Source of the DNA: Candidatus Eremiobacterota bacterium
GTDB taxonomy: Bacteria; Vulcanimicrobiota; CADAWZ01; Ess09-12
Assembly: GCA_031082125.1 (NCBI GenBank)
Contig: JAVHLM010000017.1
Span: 1 to 64,000 of the forward strand
Reading direction: 5' to 3'
Length of the DNA stretch: 64,000 bases
Part shown: piece by piece, positions 16,759-26,565 of the stretch
How the letters are laid out: every line of letters starts with the position of its first letter
Position numbering within the stretch: position 1 is the first letter of the stretch
The notes under the pieces: model-generated
Told to the model about the DNA's origin: nothing
The model's database searches: none
Seen by the model: only the letters and a program-made list of their open reading frames with translations
Translations under genes and position numbers: made by a program

Positions 16759-17745
16759 ATGATTGATATATCCGGAAGCCGTATTCTCGTCATTGGCGGC
16801 GGCGGCTTTATAGGATCCCACGTGGTTGACCAGCTCTGCGCCGAACCGGTGAAAGAGATCATAGTCTATGACAACTTTGCCAGGGGAAAGCGTGAGAACC
16901 TTCATAAGGCCTTGAAAGATGAGCGGGTGTCAATATTCCCTGCCGGAGGAGACATAAGGGAGGTCGATGTCCTCAACAATGCAATGAAAGGCATTGATTA
17001 CGTGATCCATCTTGCAGCCCTGTGGCTTCTCCAGTGCGTGGAATACCCGCGGGCAGCCTTCGATGTCAATATCCAGGGAACCTTCAACGTGCTTGAAGGA
17101 TGCGTGAAACACGGTGTGAAGAAGCTTGTCTATTCCTCTTCCGCCTCGGTATATGGAAATGCTCTCAGAACCCCCATGGAGGAAGACCATCCCTATAACA
17201 ACAGGACATTTTACGGGGCCACTAAAATAGCAGGCGAACAGATGGCAAGAGCCTTCAATGACCGTTACGGCCTCAATTATGTGGGCTTGCGCTACATGAA
17301 TGTCTATGGCCCCCGCCAGGACTATAAAGGGGCCTACGTGGCAGTTATCATGAAAATGCTTGACAGGATTGACGAGAATCTTCCTCCTGTCATCTTCGGC
17401 GATGGCTCACAGACCTACGATTTCATAAGCGTGGAGGATACGGCGCGGGCAAATATCTGCGCATTGAAAGCAGAAACGAGTGACACTTTTTATAATGTGG
17501 GGAGCGGAACAGGAACCACGGTAAAAGAGATTGCAGAACTCCTCATTGAGCTTACCGGGTCAAAACTCTCCATCCAGTATGAACCCCAGGGCCAGACCTT
17601 CGTGACTCACCGCATTGGGGGCACCTCAAAAGCGGCAAAGGAAATCGGCTTCACCGCAAAAGTTGCGCTGAAGGAAGGGCTCATAAAGCTCATCGAATGG
17701 AGAAAAACCGACAAAGAGCGCCAGAAAGTCTTTTCAACGGTGTGA
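16759..17745 (+). CDS. NAD-dependent sugar epimerase/dehydratase (extended SDR)
   Basis: A 328-residue cytosolic enzyme. The Rossmann motif GGGGFIGSH is near the start, followed by DNFARGKREN, the SSSASVYG segment and the catalytic YGATK (Tyr-x-x-x-Lys). DGSQTYDFISVED and the closing NVGSGTGTTVKEIA complete the UDP-glucose 4-epimerase-like signature. The ATG at 16759 follows a perfect CAGGAGGT at ideal spacing; upstream in-frame codons are rejected. It opens the polysaccharide locus and probably supplies an epimerised nucleotide sugar to the glycosyltransferases downstream. The exact sugar is not determinable. Confidence 0.88.
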   Translation: MIDISGSRILVIGGGGFIGSHVVDQLCAEPVKEIIVYDNFARGKRENLHKALKDERVSIFPAGGDIREVDVLNNAMKGIDYVIHLAALWLLQCVEYPRAAFDVNIQGTFNVLEGCVKHGVKKLVYSSSASVYGNALRTPMEEDHPYNNRTFYGATKIAGEQMARAFNDRYGLNYVGLRYMNVYGPRQDYKGAYVAVIMKMLDRIDENLPPVIFGDGSQTYDFISVEDTARANICALKAETSDTFYNVGSGTGTTVKEIAELLIELTGSKLSIQYEPQGQTFVTHRIGGTSKAAKEIGFTAKVALKEGLIKLIEWRKTDKERQKVFSTV

Positions 17746-17794
17746 CATCGGGCATGTGTCTCCTCTGTGAGCTTCCCGGAGCAAAGGAGCTTCC

Positions 17795-18841
17795 ATGCTG
17801 AAGATTCTTCATGCCCCTCACGGGGTGGCAGGAAACGCCTATACTCTCTCAAAGGCTGAAAGAGCCCTGGGATGCCTCAGTGATACGATGGTATTTGCCG
17901 GAAGCGCCCTGAAGTTTCCGGTAAACAATAACCTGGAACTGGAAAAAGTACCACGCTGGCCGGGCAGGTGGCGCACCCTGTCGTTTTTTCTGAAAGCCTG
18001 CCTTCGTTATGAGGTCTTTCATTTCAACTTTGGAGGCTCGCTCTTCTCCTGGTATCCTTCCCTCGCCCTGCGTGATCTTCCTTTGCTGAAAGCCATGGGC
18101 AAGAAAATCTTTCACACATTCCAGGGATGTGATGTGAGGAGCAGAGCCCTTTCACTTGCAAAATACCAGACTTCCGCATGCCATTATTGTGATTTCGAGA
18201 GCTGCAATGACAAAGCGGCTAAGAGGAAAGCCGAGGCAGTGAGGATAATTGCACGCTATGCAGACAAAATATATGTGGTAAACCCTGATCTTCTCCCCTT
18301 CGTGCCAGGGGCAGAATTTCTCCCCTATGCGAGTGTTGACCCCAGGGAATGGACGCCCAGCCCAAGACCCCCTCAAAGCACCCTCACCATCCTTCATGCC
18401 CCGACTTCCCGCACGATCAAAGGAACTCACTTTATCATCGAGGCCATTGAGGCATTAAAGAAAAAGGGCATTCCCCTAAGGCTTCTGCTGGTAGAGAATG
18501 TCCCCTACGGGGAAGCGAGAGAGCTTTACCGCCAGGCTCACCTCGCTGTTGACCAGCTTCATGCGGGATGGTACGGCGCCTTCGCCGTGGAAACCATGGC
18601 AATGGGCATCCCTACGCTTTGCTACCTCCGAGATGAAGACATGGCGCACCTTCCTTTCAGGGAAAGGATTCCTATTGTGCGCACCTCGAAAGAGACTCTT
18701 GCAGATGACCTGCTGGCCCTTGTGGAGAGCGAGCCCCTCCGGAGGGAGATCGGAGAAAAGTCCCGCGCCTTCGTGGAAGATATCCATGATCCTTATAAAA
18801 TCGCAGAAAGGCTCATCAATGACTATATGACTTCCCGGTAA
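17795..18841 (+). CDS. GT4-like glycosyltransferase with cysteine cluster
   Basis: A 348-residue GT-B-type glycosyltransferase. The C-terminal donor-binding part carries HAPTSRTIKGTHFIIEAIE and the acidic E-x7-E-like segment GWYGAFAVETMAMGIPTLCY. The N-terminal half includes FNFGGSLFSWYP and GCDVRSR, followed by CHYCDFESCND, a CxxC-x4-C cluster. The same architecture, including the Cys cluster, appears in the glycosyltransferase at 26566-27750. It follows the epimerase by 49 bp with AAGGAG before the ATG. Its last 19 bp overlap the convergent gene at 18823. Confidence 0.8.
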   Translation: MLKILHAPHGVAGNAYTLSKAERALGCLSDTMVFAGSALKFPVNNNLELEKVPRWPGRWRTLSFFLKACLRYEVFHFNFGGSLFSWYPSLALRDLPLLKAMGKKIFHTFQGCDVRSRALSLAKYQTSACHYCDFESCNDKAAKRKAEAVRIIARYADKIYVVNPDLLPFVPGAEFLPYASVDPREWTPSPRPPQSTLTILHAPTSRTIKGTHFIIEAIEALKKKGIPLRLLLVENVPYGEARELYRQAHLAVDQLHAGWYGAFAVETMAMGIPTLCYLRDEDMAHLPFRERIPIVRTSKETLADDLLALVESEPLRREIGEKSRAFVEDIHDPYKIAERLINDYMTSR

Positions 18842-20493
18842 ATTTCCGTAAGTGTCGTGACTATTACTTTCTCCGAGTGATACCGGGCATACCACCCAAG
18901 GCCTTTTTCAATGATCCCTGCTGTCCATTCCTTGTCCTGATAGAGTCTCCTGAGGCCCTCGAAGACTTCCTGGGGGGTCCATGCGTTCACCACTGGAGGC
19001 ATCTCGCTGAAGCACCACCGGTGCAGGTCTTCATTAAGTGCCAGGAGGGCTGGCCTCCCGCAGGCAAGAGCCTTGGGCATGGTGCTTCCGAAAGCACCCA
19101 GGAAAAACTGGTCGGCAAGCGCATCAGTGGCTTTTATATGGCGCACCATGCTTCTATTGGGAAGGGGCTCAATCCATGTCACCCTCGAGGTGATCCCAAG
19201 GCTTTCTATGAGCCTTTTGCTCTCTTCTATCATTTTTCCCCAGTTCACCAACAGTGTCGATGCCCTGGGATTCACTTCCTTCACAAACCTCGCAAAGCCT
19301 TCAATGAAGATGTCATTCCCTTTCTCCCAGCTTGGATGGCGCTCGCTGCTCCAATGCTGCCGCGAAGGGTGGAATACCACGAAATCGCTCTCCCGGTGAA
19401 GCATATCACGCAACCTGGATGTTTCGGCGTCTTCCTCAAGAAAATCCTCATTCACCGGGTGGGGTATGAACCGGTAGCTGGCAAGGGCGAGCTTTTTTGC
19501 CGCTTCTATGTTATCGGCGTTGGTGATGCACACTTTATTCGCAATGCGGTAAGTGAGGGCACAGAGGCGGCCCTGGGTATCATTCTGGAAAGGGATATGC
19601 CTGATAGTGCCATGTTCATATGCAATATATGCATTCCCCGTGAGAAGAGGGTAGATGCCGTCAGTGGCATAGCCTTGAATAAGGTCATAATGCTTAAAGA
19701 GCTCCTTCCAGAGAGGCAGCAGATTCCAATAACCCTCAAGATCAGAATTTGAAAGCCTGTCCTGGCGCCCGGGGAAACAGGAGCTGAAAGCATTGATAAG
19801 CTCTTCCATCCGTTCGTCGCTGGGATGCTTCCGTACTTCCTGAACGGAAGCATTGCGAGGCCGGAAGAGTTTCCGGTAGCATTTGAGCGGAATAACCACG
19901 AGAGAGAGCAGTGCATAGTAAACGAAAAAAAATGGCGATATGACCGCAGCAAGCAGGTAGAACAGGCAGGCTCCCAGGGGGAAATACCTGCTTCTGAGCC
20001 CTCCATTGAGGGCGCGTGCCTTTCGAAGAGCACCCAGGAAACCGAAAAAGAGGGTAAAAAGAGAGGTCACGGCACCTTTATGGCGGGTATGAGCCCCCAG
20101 GACATGCCACCAGAACTGGGCCTTCAGCTTATTCTTTCTCCTTCTTGCAAGAAGGTAGTTTATTGCATAGCGAAGAGGCCCCTGGGCAAACCAGCGGGGC
20201 CTCTCATAGCCGCGGAGATCGATTGATCCCCAGTCGGGGTTGAACTGATTTGCCACTTTGCCGGTAAAATCGGCATCCTCCCACTCAGGGCAGCCCATGA
20301 TATGGTAGTAGTCATAACAGAGCACATCGCAGTCCAATCCCGCCTTGTTGAGCATCTTTGAATTTATATAGGCATTGTTGGCTATATTGCCGATATGGAG
20401 TATCGCGGGCTTCCTCCCGTGACGCTTCTCAAAATCATGAGCCCACTCCGGGATGTCTTTTCCTGCCTGAGAGGGCTTTTTAAAGGTTTCCAT
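18823..20493 (-). CDS. glycosyltransferase with internal hydrophobic region
   Basis: A 556-residue protein. The N-terminal part begins the acceptor fold (ILHIGNIANNAYINSKMLNK, DVLCYDYYHIMG). A hydrophobic pair of segments around residues 175-215 (LGACLFYLLAAVISPFFFVY, ALLSLVVIPL) probably anchors it in the membrane. The C-terminal half is a GT4-like donor domain with HPSRQHW, LLVNWGKM and FLGAFGSTMPKALACGRPAL. The start overlaps the methyltransferase stop by 14 bp and has AAGGAG inside that gene. It is the last gene of a four-gene coupled unit with the ABC exporter, so it probably builds the exported glycan. Confidence 0.75.
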   Translation of the reverse strand: METFKKPSQAGKDIPEWAHDFEKRHGRKPAILHIGNIANNAYINSKMLNKAGLDCDVLCYDYYHIMGCPEWEDADFTGKVANQFNPDWGSIDLRGYERPRWFAQGPLRYAINYLLARRRKNKLKAQFWWHVLGAHTRHKGAVTSLFTLFFGFLGALRKARALNGGLRSRYFPLGACLFYLLAAVISPFFFVYYALLSLVVIPLKCYRKLFRPRNASVQEVRKHPSDERMEELINAFSSCFPGRQDRLSNSDLEGYWNLLPLWKELFKHYDLIQGYATDGIYPLLTGNAYIAYEHGTIRHIPFQNDTQGRLCALTYRIANKVCITNADNIEAAKKLALASYRFIPHPVNEDFLEEDAETSRLRDMLHRESDFVVFHPSRQHWSSERHPSWEKGNDIFIEGFARFVKEVNPRASTLLVNWGKMIEESKRLIESLGITSRVTWIEPLPNRSMVRHIKATDALADQFFLGAFGSTMPKALACGRPALLALNEDLHRWCFSEMPPVVNAWTPQEVFEGLRRLYQDKEWTAGIIEKGLGWYARYHSEKVIVTTLTEIYREVI

Positions 20494-21427
20494 GAGATGC
20501 TCCTTCTTTTAAGGGGACAAGACTGTAAAAGCTTGACAGGGAAGGCCTCTCAAGATGAAAAGATTCCTCCACCTCGAAGAAGCGGCTCATCAATTCCTCA
20601 AACCAGTCTCTGGAAAAATGAAAGAGGTGGTAGCGGTCCACTGGCACGATGGCCTTATCGAAAGGATCATACTTTGCCGCCCCCTCGACAAAACCGACCC
20701 ATACAAGAAAATGCCCTCCAGGGCAGAGGACTCTTCTTACCTCTTCCAGGCTTCTCTCAAGAAGCAGCACATGGTCAAGCGAGGTGGCATTGATCACTGT
20801 CTCAAAGCTTCCCTCATTCCAGGGGAGCCATTCGGCAAAACAACGGACAAAAGTAAAGGGGTGGGCCGTGGCGGCAGGGATTGGATCAATACCGGCAATG
20901 TTCGAGAGGGGATATCCCTCCAGGTAGGAAGGAAGCGGCTGAGGCCCGCAGCCGATATCGAGCACCCTTCCTCTCAGATAGGGAGCGATGAAATCTTGAA
21001 AATATCCTGCCATGCCATGGCCTTCCACGCTGCAGCTCTCCACAGGGAAGCCCTCATAATCCTTCGAGTTTACCTCAAGGAGCTTTCTCCACTCACGGTA
21101 TGCGGCAGGGGCTTCCTTCTCCAGTAAGGCGGCGTAACTCTCAAAATCCTTTACCGGCCTTTGAGGCGCTAACGAGGCAGCAGAAGGCCTTTCCCTCTCA
21201 TTGCCCCTTTCAATGAAAAATGAGCGGCTTTTAAGAATCAACCCTATGAGCTCATTGTTCTTCTCCTTAAACTCGCCTTGTAATCGAACCAAATCCTGCC
21301 GGAGGCTTTCACTTTCCTCACGGAGCATTGCATTTTCCCTCTTCACAAACTCAAGCTCTTCCCTTACAGGGCTTGCGATGATGTTTTTCAGCGCCTGTTT
21401 CATTTTCTGCTTAAATGAGCTGCTCAT
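20480..21427 (-). CDS. coiled-coil SAM-dependent methyltransferase in the ABC export operon
   Basis: A 315-residue protein. Residues about 20-60 form a heptad-rich coiled coil ([20 protein letters not shown] and onward). The class I methyltransferase core follows, with motif [23 protein letters not shown], the [10 protein letters not shown] motif and post-motif [13 protein letters not shown]. It overlaps the Wzt stop by 4 bp (ATGA), with AAGGAG 6 nt before the ATG. A coiled-coil methyltransferase beside a Wzt that has a C-terminal sugar-binding domain recalls the WbdD chain-terminating system of E. coli O9a. Here there is no kinase domain, so the parallel is partial. Confidence 0.8.
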   Translation of the reverse strand: MSSSFKQKMKQALKNIIASPVREELEFVKRENAMLREESESLRQDLVRLQGEFKEKNNELIGLILKSRSFFIERGNERERPSAASLAPQRPVKDFESYAALLEKEAPAAYREWRKLLEVNSKDYEGFPVESCSVEGHGMAGYFQDFIAPYLRGRVLDIGCGPQPLPSYLEGYPLSNIAGIDPIPAATAHPFTFVRCFAEWLPWNEGSFETVINATSLDHVLLLERSLEEVRRVLCPGGHFLVWVGFVEGAAKYDPFDKAIVPVDRYHLFHFSRDWFEELMSRFFEVEESFHLERPSLSSFYSLVPLKEGASHGNL

Positions 21428-22668
21428 ACCCGCTCCTTCTTTACTGATACAACTTTCATCGGCTGGTCAAAAATGGTGGAGAGAGGTCTTGTTTTTCTCT
21501 TTACTTCCATCTGCACGACCCTTTCCCAGATGCAGAAAGGGTCCATGTAATGAGACGAGTCGCCTCCCTTCTTCTCCGGGAAGAATGCCACAGTAAGATA
21601 AAAGAGCCCATCGCCAAGCATGAGATCGTCAATTCCGACCTCTATCTCATGGCTTCCTCTGTCAAAGGCGCCTATGTCAGTGAATTCCGGTTCATGGCTC
21701 ATCCAGCTTGTGGCGGTCACCCCGTCACTCCGCATGAATCGCACCCATACGGCAGGATTTTTAAAGGGAGCATATGCCGTGAATGATATCTTTATTGCCA
21801 TTGGCGAGTGCTGGAAAAAAGCATATTGAGAAGATCCCTCGCCATTCTCAAGCGTCACCGAAGTAATTTCTGCCACCTCACTCTTGATCTTTATCCCCTG
21901 CCCTGATGAAGAGCGCTCATCAAGGGCCGATGAAGAGATTTCAAGAAGAAGTGATTCATAATGGCTGCAGATTTCCTGGGCTTCGCCAATCATGGCAATC
22001 CGGCCTTTTTCGATATAAAGGGCCCTGCTGCAAAGGCGCTTCACAAGGTCCGTTGAATGCGATACAAAGAGCACCGTGGCCCCTGAGCGGCAGATTTCCT
22101 TGATGCGTGCAAGGCATTTCGATATAAAAAAGGCATCGCCCGCAGCAAGGGCCTCATCCACGATGAAGATGTCGGGCTCGACGCTTATGGCGACAGAAAA
22201 GGTAAGGCGGGCCTGCATGCCGCTTGAATAAGTCTTAAAAGGCTGATCAATCACGCTCTGAAGTTCGCTGAAATCAATGATGCTTTCAAGCTTCCTGTCT
22301 ATCTCATCGCGGCTCATCCCCAGGCAGAGCCCTCCCATGTAAATGTTCTCGTGTCCTGTGCATTCAGGGTGGAAACCCGTGCCCAGCTCCAGGATGGCCG
22401 AAATTTTCCCTGCTATCTCTATTTCTCCTGCAGTCTTGTCGAGAGTGCCTGCAAGTATTTTCAAAAGAGTGCTCTTCCCTGCGCCGTTTCTTCCTATAAC
22501 TCCTACCACTTCCCCCCGCTCAACCTCAAAACTCACGTCTCTGAGAGCCCAGAACTCACTATAGCGGTGCTTTCCCGTAACAAGCTCCCTGAGCATGTCA
22601 GAAGGCTTGCGGTAAATCTTGTACATCTTTGAAAGGTTACAGACTTTAATCGCTTTGTGATCGCTCAT
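21424..22668 (-). CDS. wzt: ABC transporter ATPase, polysaccharide export (Wzt-like, with Wzt-C domain)
   Basis: A 414-residue ATPase. The Walker A is [12 protein letters not shown], the signature YSSGMQARL, the Walker [14 protein letters not shown], and the switch histidine lies in LFVSHS. Residues about 250-400 form a C-terminal extension with the strand pattern of the Wzt carbohydrate-binding domain ([42 protein letters not shown]). The ATG at 22668 overlaps the permease stop as ATGA, fixing the start and excluding upstream codons. It powers export of an undecaprenyl-linked glycan across the inner membrane and may recognise a modified chain end. Confidence 0.9.
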   Translation of the reverse strand: MSDHKAIKVCNLSKMYKIYRKPSDMLRELVTGKHRYSEFWALRDVSFEVERGEVVGVIGRNGAGKSTLLKILAGTLDKTAGEIEIAGKISAILELGTGFHPECTGHENIYMGGLCLGMSRDEIDRKLESIIDFSELQSVIDQPFKTYSSGMQARLTFSVAISVEPDIFIVDEALAAGDAFFISKCLARIKEICRSGATVLFVSHSTDLVKRLCSRALYIEKGRIAMIGEAQEICSHYESLLLEISSSALDERSSSGQGIKIKSEVAEITSVTLENGEGSSQYAFFQHSPMAIKISFTAYAPFKNPAVWVRFMRSDGVTATSWMSHEPEFTDIGAFDRGSHEIEVGIDDLMLGDGLFYLTVAFFPEKKGGDSSHYMDPFCIWERVVQMEVKRKTRPLSTIFDQPMKVVSVKKERV

Positions 22669-23519
22669 AGCACGTTTCCGAACATGATTTTCAATTTTCT
22701 GAACACGCGGTAGCCCCCGTAGAAGCTCAGCAGCGCAAGGAAGGGAAAGACAACCCATGCGAAGGAATGGTCAATTCTCCCGAAATAGAGCACATCCTGG
22801 TAGCACCAGATCAAATAGCTGAATGGATTGAGGTAGAGAAGTGGCCGAAAGAGCTCCGGCACAAACTCGGGAAGATAAAAAGCAGGGACCAGATAGACTC
22901 CGATAACGACGAAGACCTGCACAAAGTCCTTCAGGTCGCGGAAATAGGGGCTTATGGACGAGAGAAAATAGTTGATCCCTATCATCCCGAGGGCCTGGAA
23001 AAAGAGGAGCAGGGGAAGGAGCGCGTAAGTCCAGGGGAGTAACCGGTAGGAAATGAGCACATACCCGATAAGAAACACCAGGAATACGACCTGGGTGAAA
23101 AGGGAGGCAATCACTCCCTTCACCGGCAGGATCTCAATGGGAAATACCACCTGCTTCACAAGGTTGGCATTGGCGGTGATGGCCGTCGTTCCCTTGGACA
23201 TGGATTCCTGCACACCAAGCCATGGGATAAGGCCCGAGAGAAGATAGATGGTGTAGTTCAAGGGAAGGTCATAGGTGCCCCCGATTTTCACCTTGAAGAC
23301 AAAGGCAAAAATAAAAATATAGACTCCCATGAGGACCAGGGGATGGGCAAAGACCCAGAAAGCGCCGAAAACCTGCCCAAGGTAACGTTCCGTCACCTCG
23401 CGGCGTGCCATCTCAAAGGTAAGCTGCCGGTGCCTGGTGAGAAGAAGGGTGACCTCTCTGAAAGCCTGGAAATGACCATGTAAAGCGCGCTTCTTCATGA
23501 TAAGACAGTGGGAATCCAT
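22665..23519 (-). CDS. wzm: ABC-2 type polysaccharide export permease (Wzm-like)
   Basis: An inner-membrane permease of 284 residues with about six hydrophobic segments ([86 protein letters not shown]). It carries typical ABC-2 landmarks [16 protein letters not shown] and [15 protein letters not shown]. The start is uncertain: the ATG at 23519 gives the usual family length, while a TTG at 23591 would add 24 basic residues and an ATG at 23498 would remove 7. It is first in the coupled order permease-ATPase-methyltransferase-glycosyltransferase. Confidence 0.88.
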   Translation of the reverse strand: MDSHCLIMKKRALHGHFQAFREVTLLLTRHRQLTFEMARREVTERYLGQVFGAFWVFAHPLVLMGVYIFIFAFVFKVKIGGTYDLPLNYTIYLLSGLIPWLGVQESMSKGTTAITANANLVKQVVFPIEILPVKGVIASLFTQVVFLVFLIGYVLISYRLLPWTYALLPLLLFFQALGMIGINYFLSSISPYFRDLKDFVQVFVVIGVYLVPAFYLPEFVPELFRPLLYLNPFSYLIWCYQDVLYFGRIDHSFAWVVFPFLALLSFYGGYRVFRKLKIMFGNVL

Positions 23520-23692
23520 CGCCTGCCGGGTGGTTCTTTCACGGGCGCGATGGAGTATCCTCTCCTTGAAAATTCTCTCTTCTTTCAACAAGAGTAAAAG
23601 TAATCCTCTCGCACCGGGCGGGGACGGAATTTCAGCCAGAAAGGACTTTTTCAGTGCCTCCTCGAACGGTGAAATGACTGCAGGGAGGGATG

Positions 23693-24574
23693 ATGAAAAA
23701 AAGGGCAGTGGTGACAGGAGCGACAGGCTTTATCGGGAGCCATCTCATCAGGCGGCTTTCACCGTCATATGACCTTTTCTGCACTGCTGAGAAGATCCCG
23801 GAGCACTCAGGCTCTGAGGGAGTAACCTGGATCGAGCATGACTTTTCATCGCCTTTTGACAGAGCTCTCTTCCCCGCCAGGGTCGATCATATCATTCACC
23901 TCACGCAGTTCCCGGGGCACCGCCTCTTTCCAGAAAAGGCTCTCACCCTCTTCCAGGTGAACACGGAAAGCACCCTTGCCCTTCTCGACTACGGGCGCCA
24001 GGCAGGGATTTCCTCCTTTGTCTTCGCCTCTTCAGGCAACGTGTACGGACCGCGGTACTCGCCCGAGCCTCTCATGGAAGAGGGGCCTTGCGCCCCCGCC
24101 GACTTTTACGGCCACACCAAATACGCCTCGGAACAACTTCTCCCCTTTTACCGGGAGTTTTTTCCCTCGGTGGCATTCAGAATCTTCTTCTGCTACGGGG
24201 AAGGGCAGCAGGGGCGCCTGATTCCCGGCATCGTGGAGCGCGTAAAAGAGGGCCGGGAAGTGACGGTGGTGGGTTCGGAAGGGATGTCGTTCACTCCTGT
24301 CCACGTGAATGATGCGGTGCACTGCATGGAAAAGGCGCTCTCCCTTAAGGAAAGCGCCACTCTGAACCTTGCGGGGAATGAAGTGACGACCCTGAAAGGT
24401 CTCGCGCTTCTCGCAGGCTCCCTCTGCGGCAGAGAGCCTCTTTTCGCCTTCAGGACCGGCGAGAGCCAGCCTTGCTACGTGGCTTCCATAGAGAAACTCA
24501 AGAAAACACTTGACTATGTCCCCTCCATGCCGCTTGCAGAGGGTGTGGCACCCCTCTGCACTCCGTCGGAGTAA
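23693..24574 (+). CDS. NAD-dependent epimerase/dehydratase
   Basis: A 293-residue extended SDR starting MKKRAVVTGATGFIGSHLIR. The tandem ATG at 23690 is only 1 nt from GGGAGG, so the second is preferred. The catalytic segment shows ASSGNVYGP and FYGHTKYASEQ (Tyr-x-x-x-Lys). The rest (FFCYGEGQQGRLIPGI, SFTPVHVNDAVHCM, LNLAGNEVTTLKGLA) follows the nucleotide-sugar epimerase/reductase plan. It is shorter at the C-terminus than the enzyme at 16759. It is divergent from the ABC operon and converges on asnB with a 6-bp gap. The substrate is unknown; a nucleotide sugar is likely given the neighbourhood. Confidence 0.85.
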   Translation: MKKRAVVTGATGFIGSHLIRRLSPSYDLFCTAEKIPEHSGSEGVTWIEHDFSSPFDRALFPARVDHIIHLTQFPGHRLFPEKALTLFQVNTESTLALLDYGRQAGISSFVFASSGNVYGPRYSPEPLMEEGPCAPADFYGHTKYASEQLLPFYREFFPSVAFRIFFCYGEGQQGRLIPGIVERVKEGREVTVVGSEGMSFTPVHVNDAVHCMEKALSLKESATLNLAGNEVTTLKGLALLAGSLCGREPLFAFRTGESQPCYVASIEKLKKTLDYVPSMPLAEGVAPLCTPSE

Positions 24575-24580
24575 GACCTT

Positions 24581-26509
24581 TTACGACGATTTCCTCCCCG
24601 ATTTGATATCCTCGCGGTCTCCGTCCATGAAGAGCCTGTTCCACCATTCGAAACTGAGAAGGCTCCATATGATGAGCCGGTGATTGTGGAGGCCCCGCGT
24701 GTGCTCATCAACAATCCGCTCGATGGAGGAAGGCTCGAAGAATCCCCTGGTGAGGGTCCTCCTGTCGAGAAGGATCTGCCTGACGTAATTCATGCTCTCG
24801 CCGCGGTACCAGGAGCCGTCGGGGGGGCTGAAGCCCTGCTTTTTCAGGTTCAGGATCGAGACGGGGGTGAGCTTCCTCATGGCCTCCCTCAGGATGTATT
24901 TCCCCTTGTTTGACTGGAGAATAACCTCATTGCCGGTGTCACGGACCACTTCGTCACCCTTTGAAGAGGTCATCAGGAGCTTATGGCGCGAGGGCATCGA
25001 GAGGGCGAAGTCCACAAGGTCATTATCCAGGAAAGGCACCCTCGTCTCAAGAGAATGGGCCATGCTCACCTTGTCCTCAATGACAAAAAGGCCGTGCAAA
25101 AAGGTTTTTGCATCAAAGTAGAGGGCGCGGTTAAGGTTGTGCTCTCTCCTCTCCCCGCCCCCGGGCGCCTCACCGGCTCCCTTGAGAACCTGCCGGTAGG
25201 CATCGAAGGATGAGTAATCCCCTATGCGCTTTCTTGCGCTCTCCGTGAAGAAGGCATCATGTTCCGCTTCAGGTATGAGCCTCTGCCAGTACTCATAGTA
25301 AATCCTGTCAAAATGATCGTCACTCTCGCATTCCAGAATTTTTTCATAGCGCCAGGGATAGCCGGCGAAGAGCTCATCGCCCCCGGCGCCTGAGAGGACC
25401 ACTTTGACAAACTTTGAGGCAAGCCTTGCTATGTAATAATTCTGGTAGCACATGCCCACGCGGAGGTCCTCTATATGCCAGATAAGCCTGGGAAGGGCCC
25501 ATGCCATGTCGCCGGCATGGAGCACCATCTCATAGTGCTCCGTGAGGAACGTCGAGGAGAGAAGCTCGGCATGCTCCCGCTCGTCAAAAACAAGCTCGAT
25601 GCCGCTCACCGACGAGAGATCATAGCCGCCGGTAAAAGTCATCAGACGCGGAAGGTTCTTGCTTGCCACGGCGACGATGGACCCCGAGTCCATGCCTCCT
25701 GACAGGTAGCTTCCCAGGGGCACGTCGCTCATGAGCTGACGGATCACGGACTGCTCGAAGAGAAACTGGAGCTTTTCGATGTACTCTCTCTCGTCCATGA
25801 TGAGGGGATTCGGGGCAAAAAGGCGCTCGTAGCCCCAGTATGAGTGCATGGAAAAGCTCTCCGCCCCCCCTTTCTCGTCAAGGGTGATATAATGGCCGGC
25901 GGGGAGCAGTCTTATTCCACCAAAGAGTGTCCGGTCAGAATAGACGTTCTGAAAGGTGAAATATTCCTTGAGAGCCTGGTAATCAACATCCTTGGCATAC
26001 TCGGGATGGAGCAGGATTGCCTTGATTTCGGAAGAGAAGACAAACTTGTTCTTCACGAAGGCATAGTAGAGGGGCTTGATGCCGTAGCGGTCGCGGGCAA
26101 GAATGATCCGGCGGCGCGCTTTGTCCCAGAGAGCGAAGGCGAACATGCCGTTGAATTTTTTCAGCGCCTCGAGGCCCCACTCCTCATAGCTGTGGATCAC
26201 CGTCTCCGAATCAGTGTGGGAGTGAAAGCGGTGGCCCCTTGAGGTAAGCTCCGTGCGAAGCTCCTGGTAGTTGTAGATCTCTCCGTTATAGACCATCACC
26301 ACCGTGGCATCCTCATTGGCCATGGGCTGATGGGCCGCAGGAGAGAGGTCTATGATGGAGAGACGCCTGTGGGCAAAGGCAAGGTTTTCATCGATGTAAT
26401 ATCCCTGGTCATCGGGCCCGCGGTGGGTGATGACTCCCGACATCTCCTTGATGAGAGCCGACGATACGGGATCCTTGTTGAGACTGAGCACACCTGCTAT
26501 TCCGCACAT
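24581..26509 (-). CDS. asnB: glutamine-hydrolysing asparagine synthetase-like amidotransferase (copy 1)
   Basis: A 642-residue class-B asparagine synthetase-type enzyme. The mature N-terminal nucleophile is Cys2 (MCGIAGVLSL), with HRGPDDQGYY and VYNGEIYNYQELR for the glutaminase domain. The C-terminal ATP-pyrophosphatase domain has SYLSGGMDSGSIVA and GAGGDELFAGYPWR. All key motifs are intact. It lies 56 bp downstream of a glycosyltransferase on the same strand. In polysaccharide loci such enzymes can amidate uronic-acid residues (known example: WbpS of Pseudomonas aeruginosa O-antigen), so the true substrate may be a sugar acid rather than aspartate. Confidence 0.9.
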   Translation of the reverse strand: MCGIAGVLSLNKDPVSSALIKEMSGVITHRGPDDQGYYIDENLAFAHRRLSIIDLSPAAHQPMANEDATVVMVYNGEIYNYQELRTELTSRGHRFHSHTDSETVIHSYEEWGLEALKKFNGMFAFALWDKARRRIILARDRYGIKPLYYAFVKNKFVFSSEIKAILLHPEYAKDVDYQALKEYFTFQNVYSDRTLFGGIRLLPAGHYITLDEKGGAESFSMHSYWGYERLFAPNPLIMDEREYIEKLQFLFEQSVIRQLMSDVPLGSYLSGGMDSGSIVAVASKNLPRLMTFTGGYDLSSVSGIELVFDEREHAELLSSTFLTEHYEMVLHAGDMAWALPRLIWHIEDLRVGMCYQNYYIARLASKFVKVVLSGAGGDELFAGYPWRYEKILECESDDHFDRIYYEYWQRLIPEAEHDAFFTESARKRIGDYSSFDAYRQVLKGAGEAPGGGERREHNLNRALYFDAKTFLHGLFVIEDKVSMAHSLETRVPFLDNDLVDFALSMPSRHKLLMTSSKGDEVVRDTGNEVILQSNKGKYILREAMRKLTPVSILNLKKQGFSPPDGSWYRGESMNYVRQILLDRRTLTRGFFEPSSIERIVDEHTRGLHNHRLIIWSLLSFEWWNRLFMDGDREDIKSGRKSS

Positions 26510-26565
26510 AACATATCACGCTTTCTTTTATTTTCTGTGAATGCCCTGAGTATCACCCGGGGGCC

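Noticed and set aside
18877-19752. A 291-residue + strand reading frame
   Set aside because: Antisense to the glycosyltransferase at 18823-20493; no ribosome binding site or recognisable motif.
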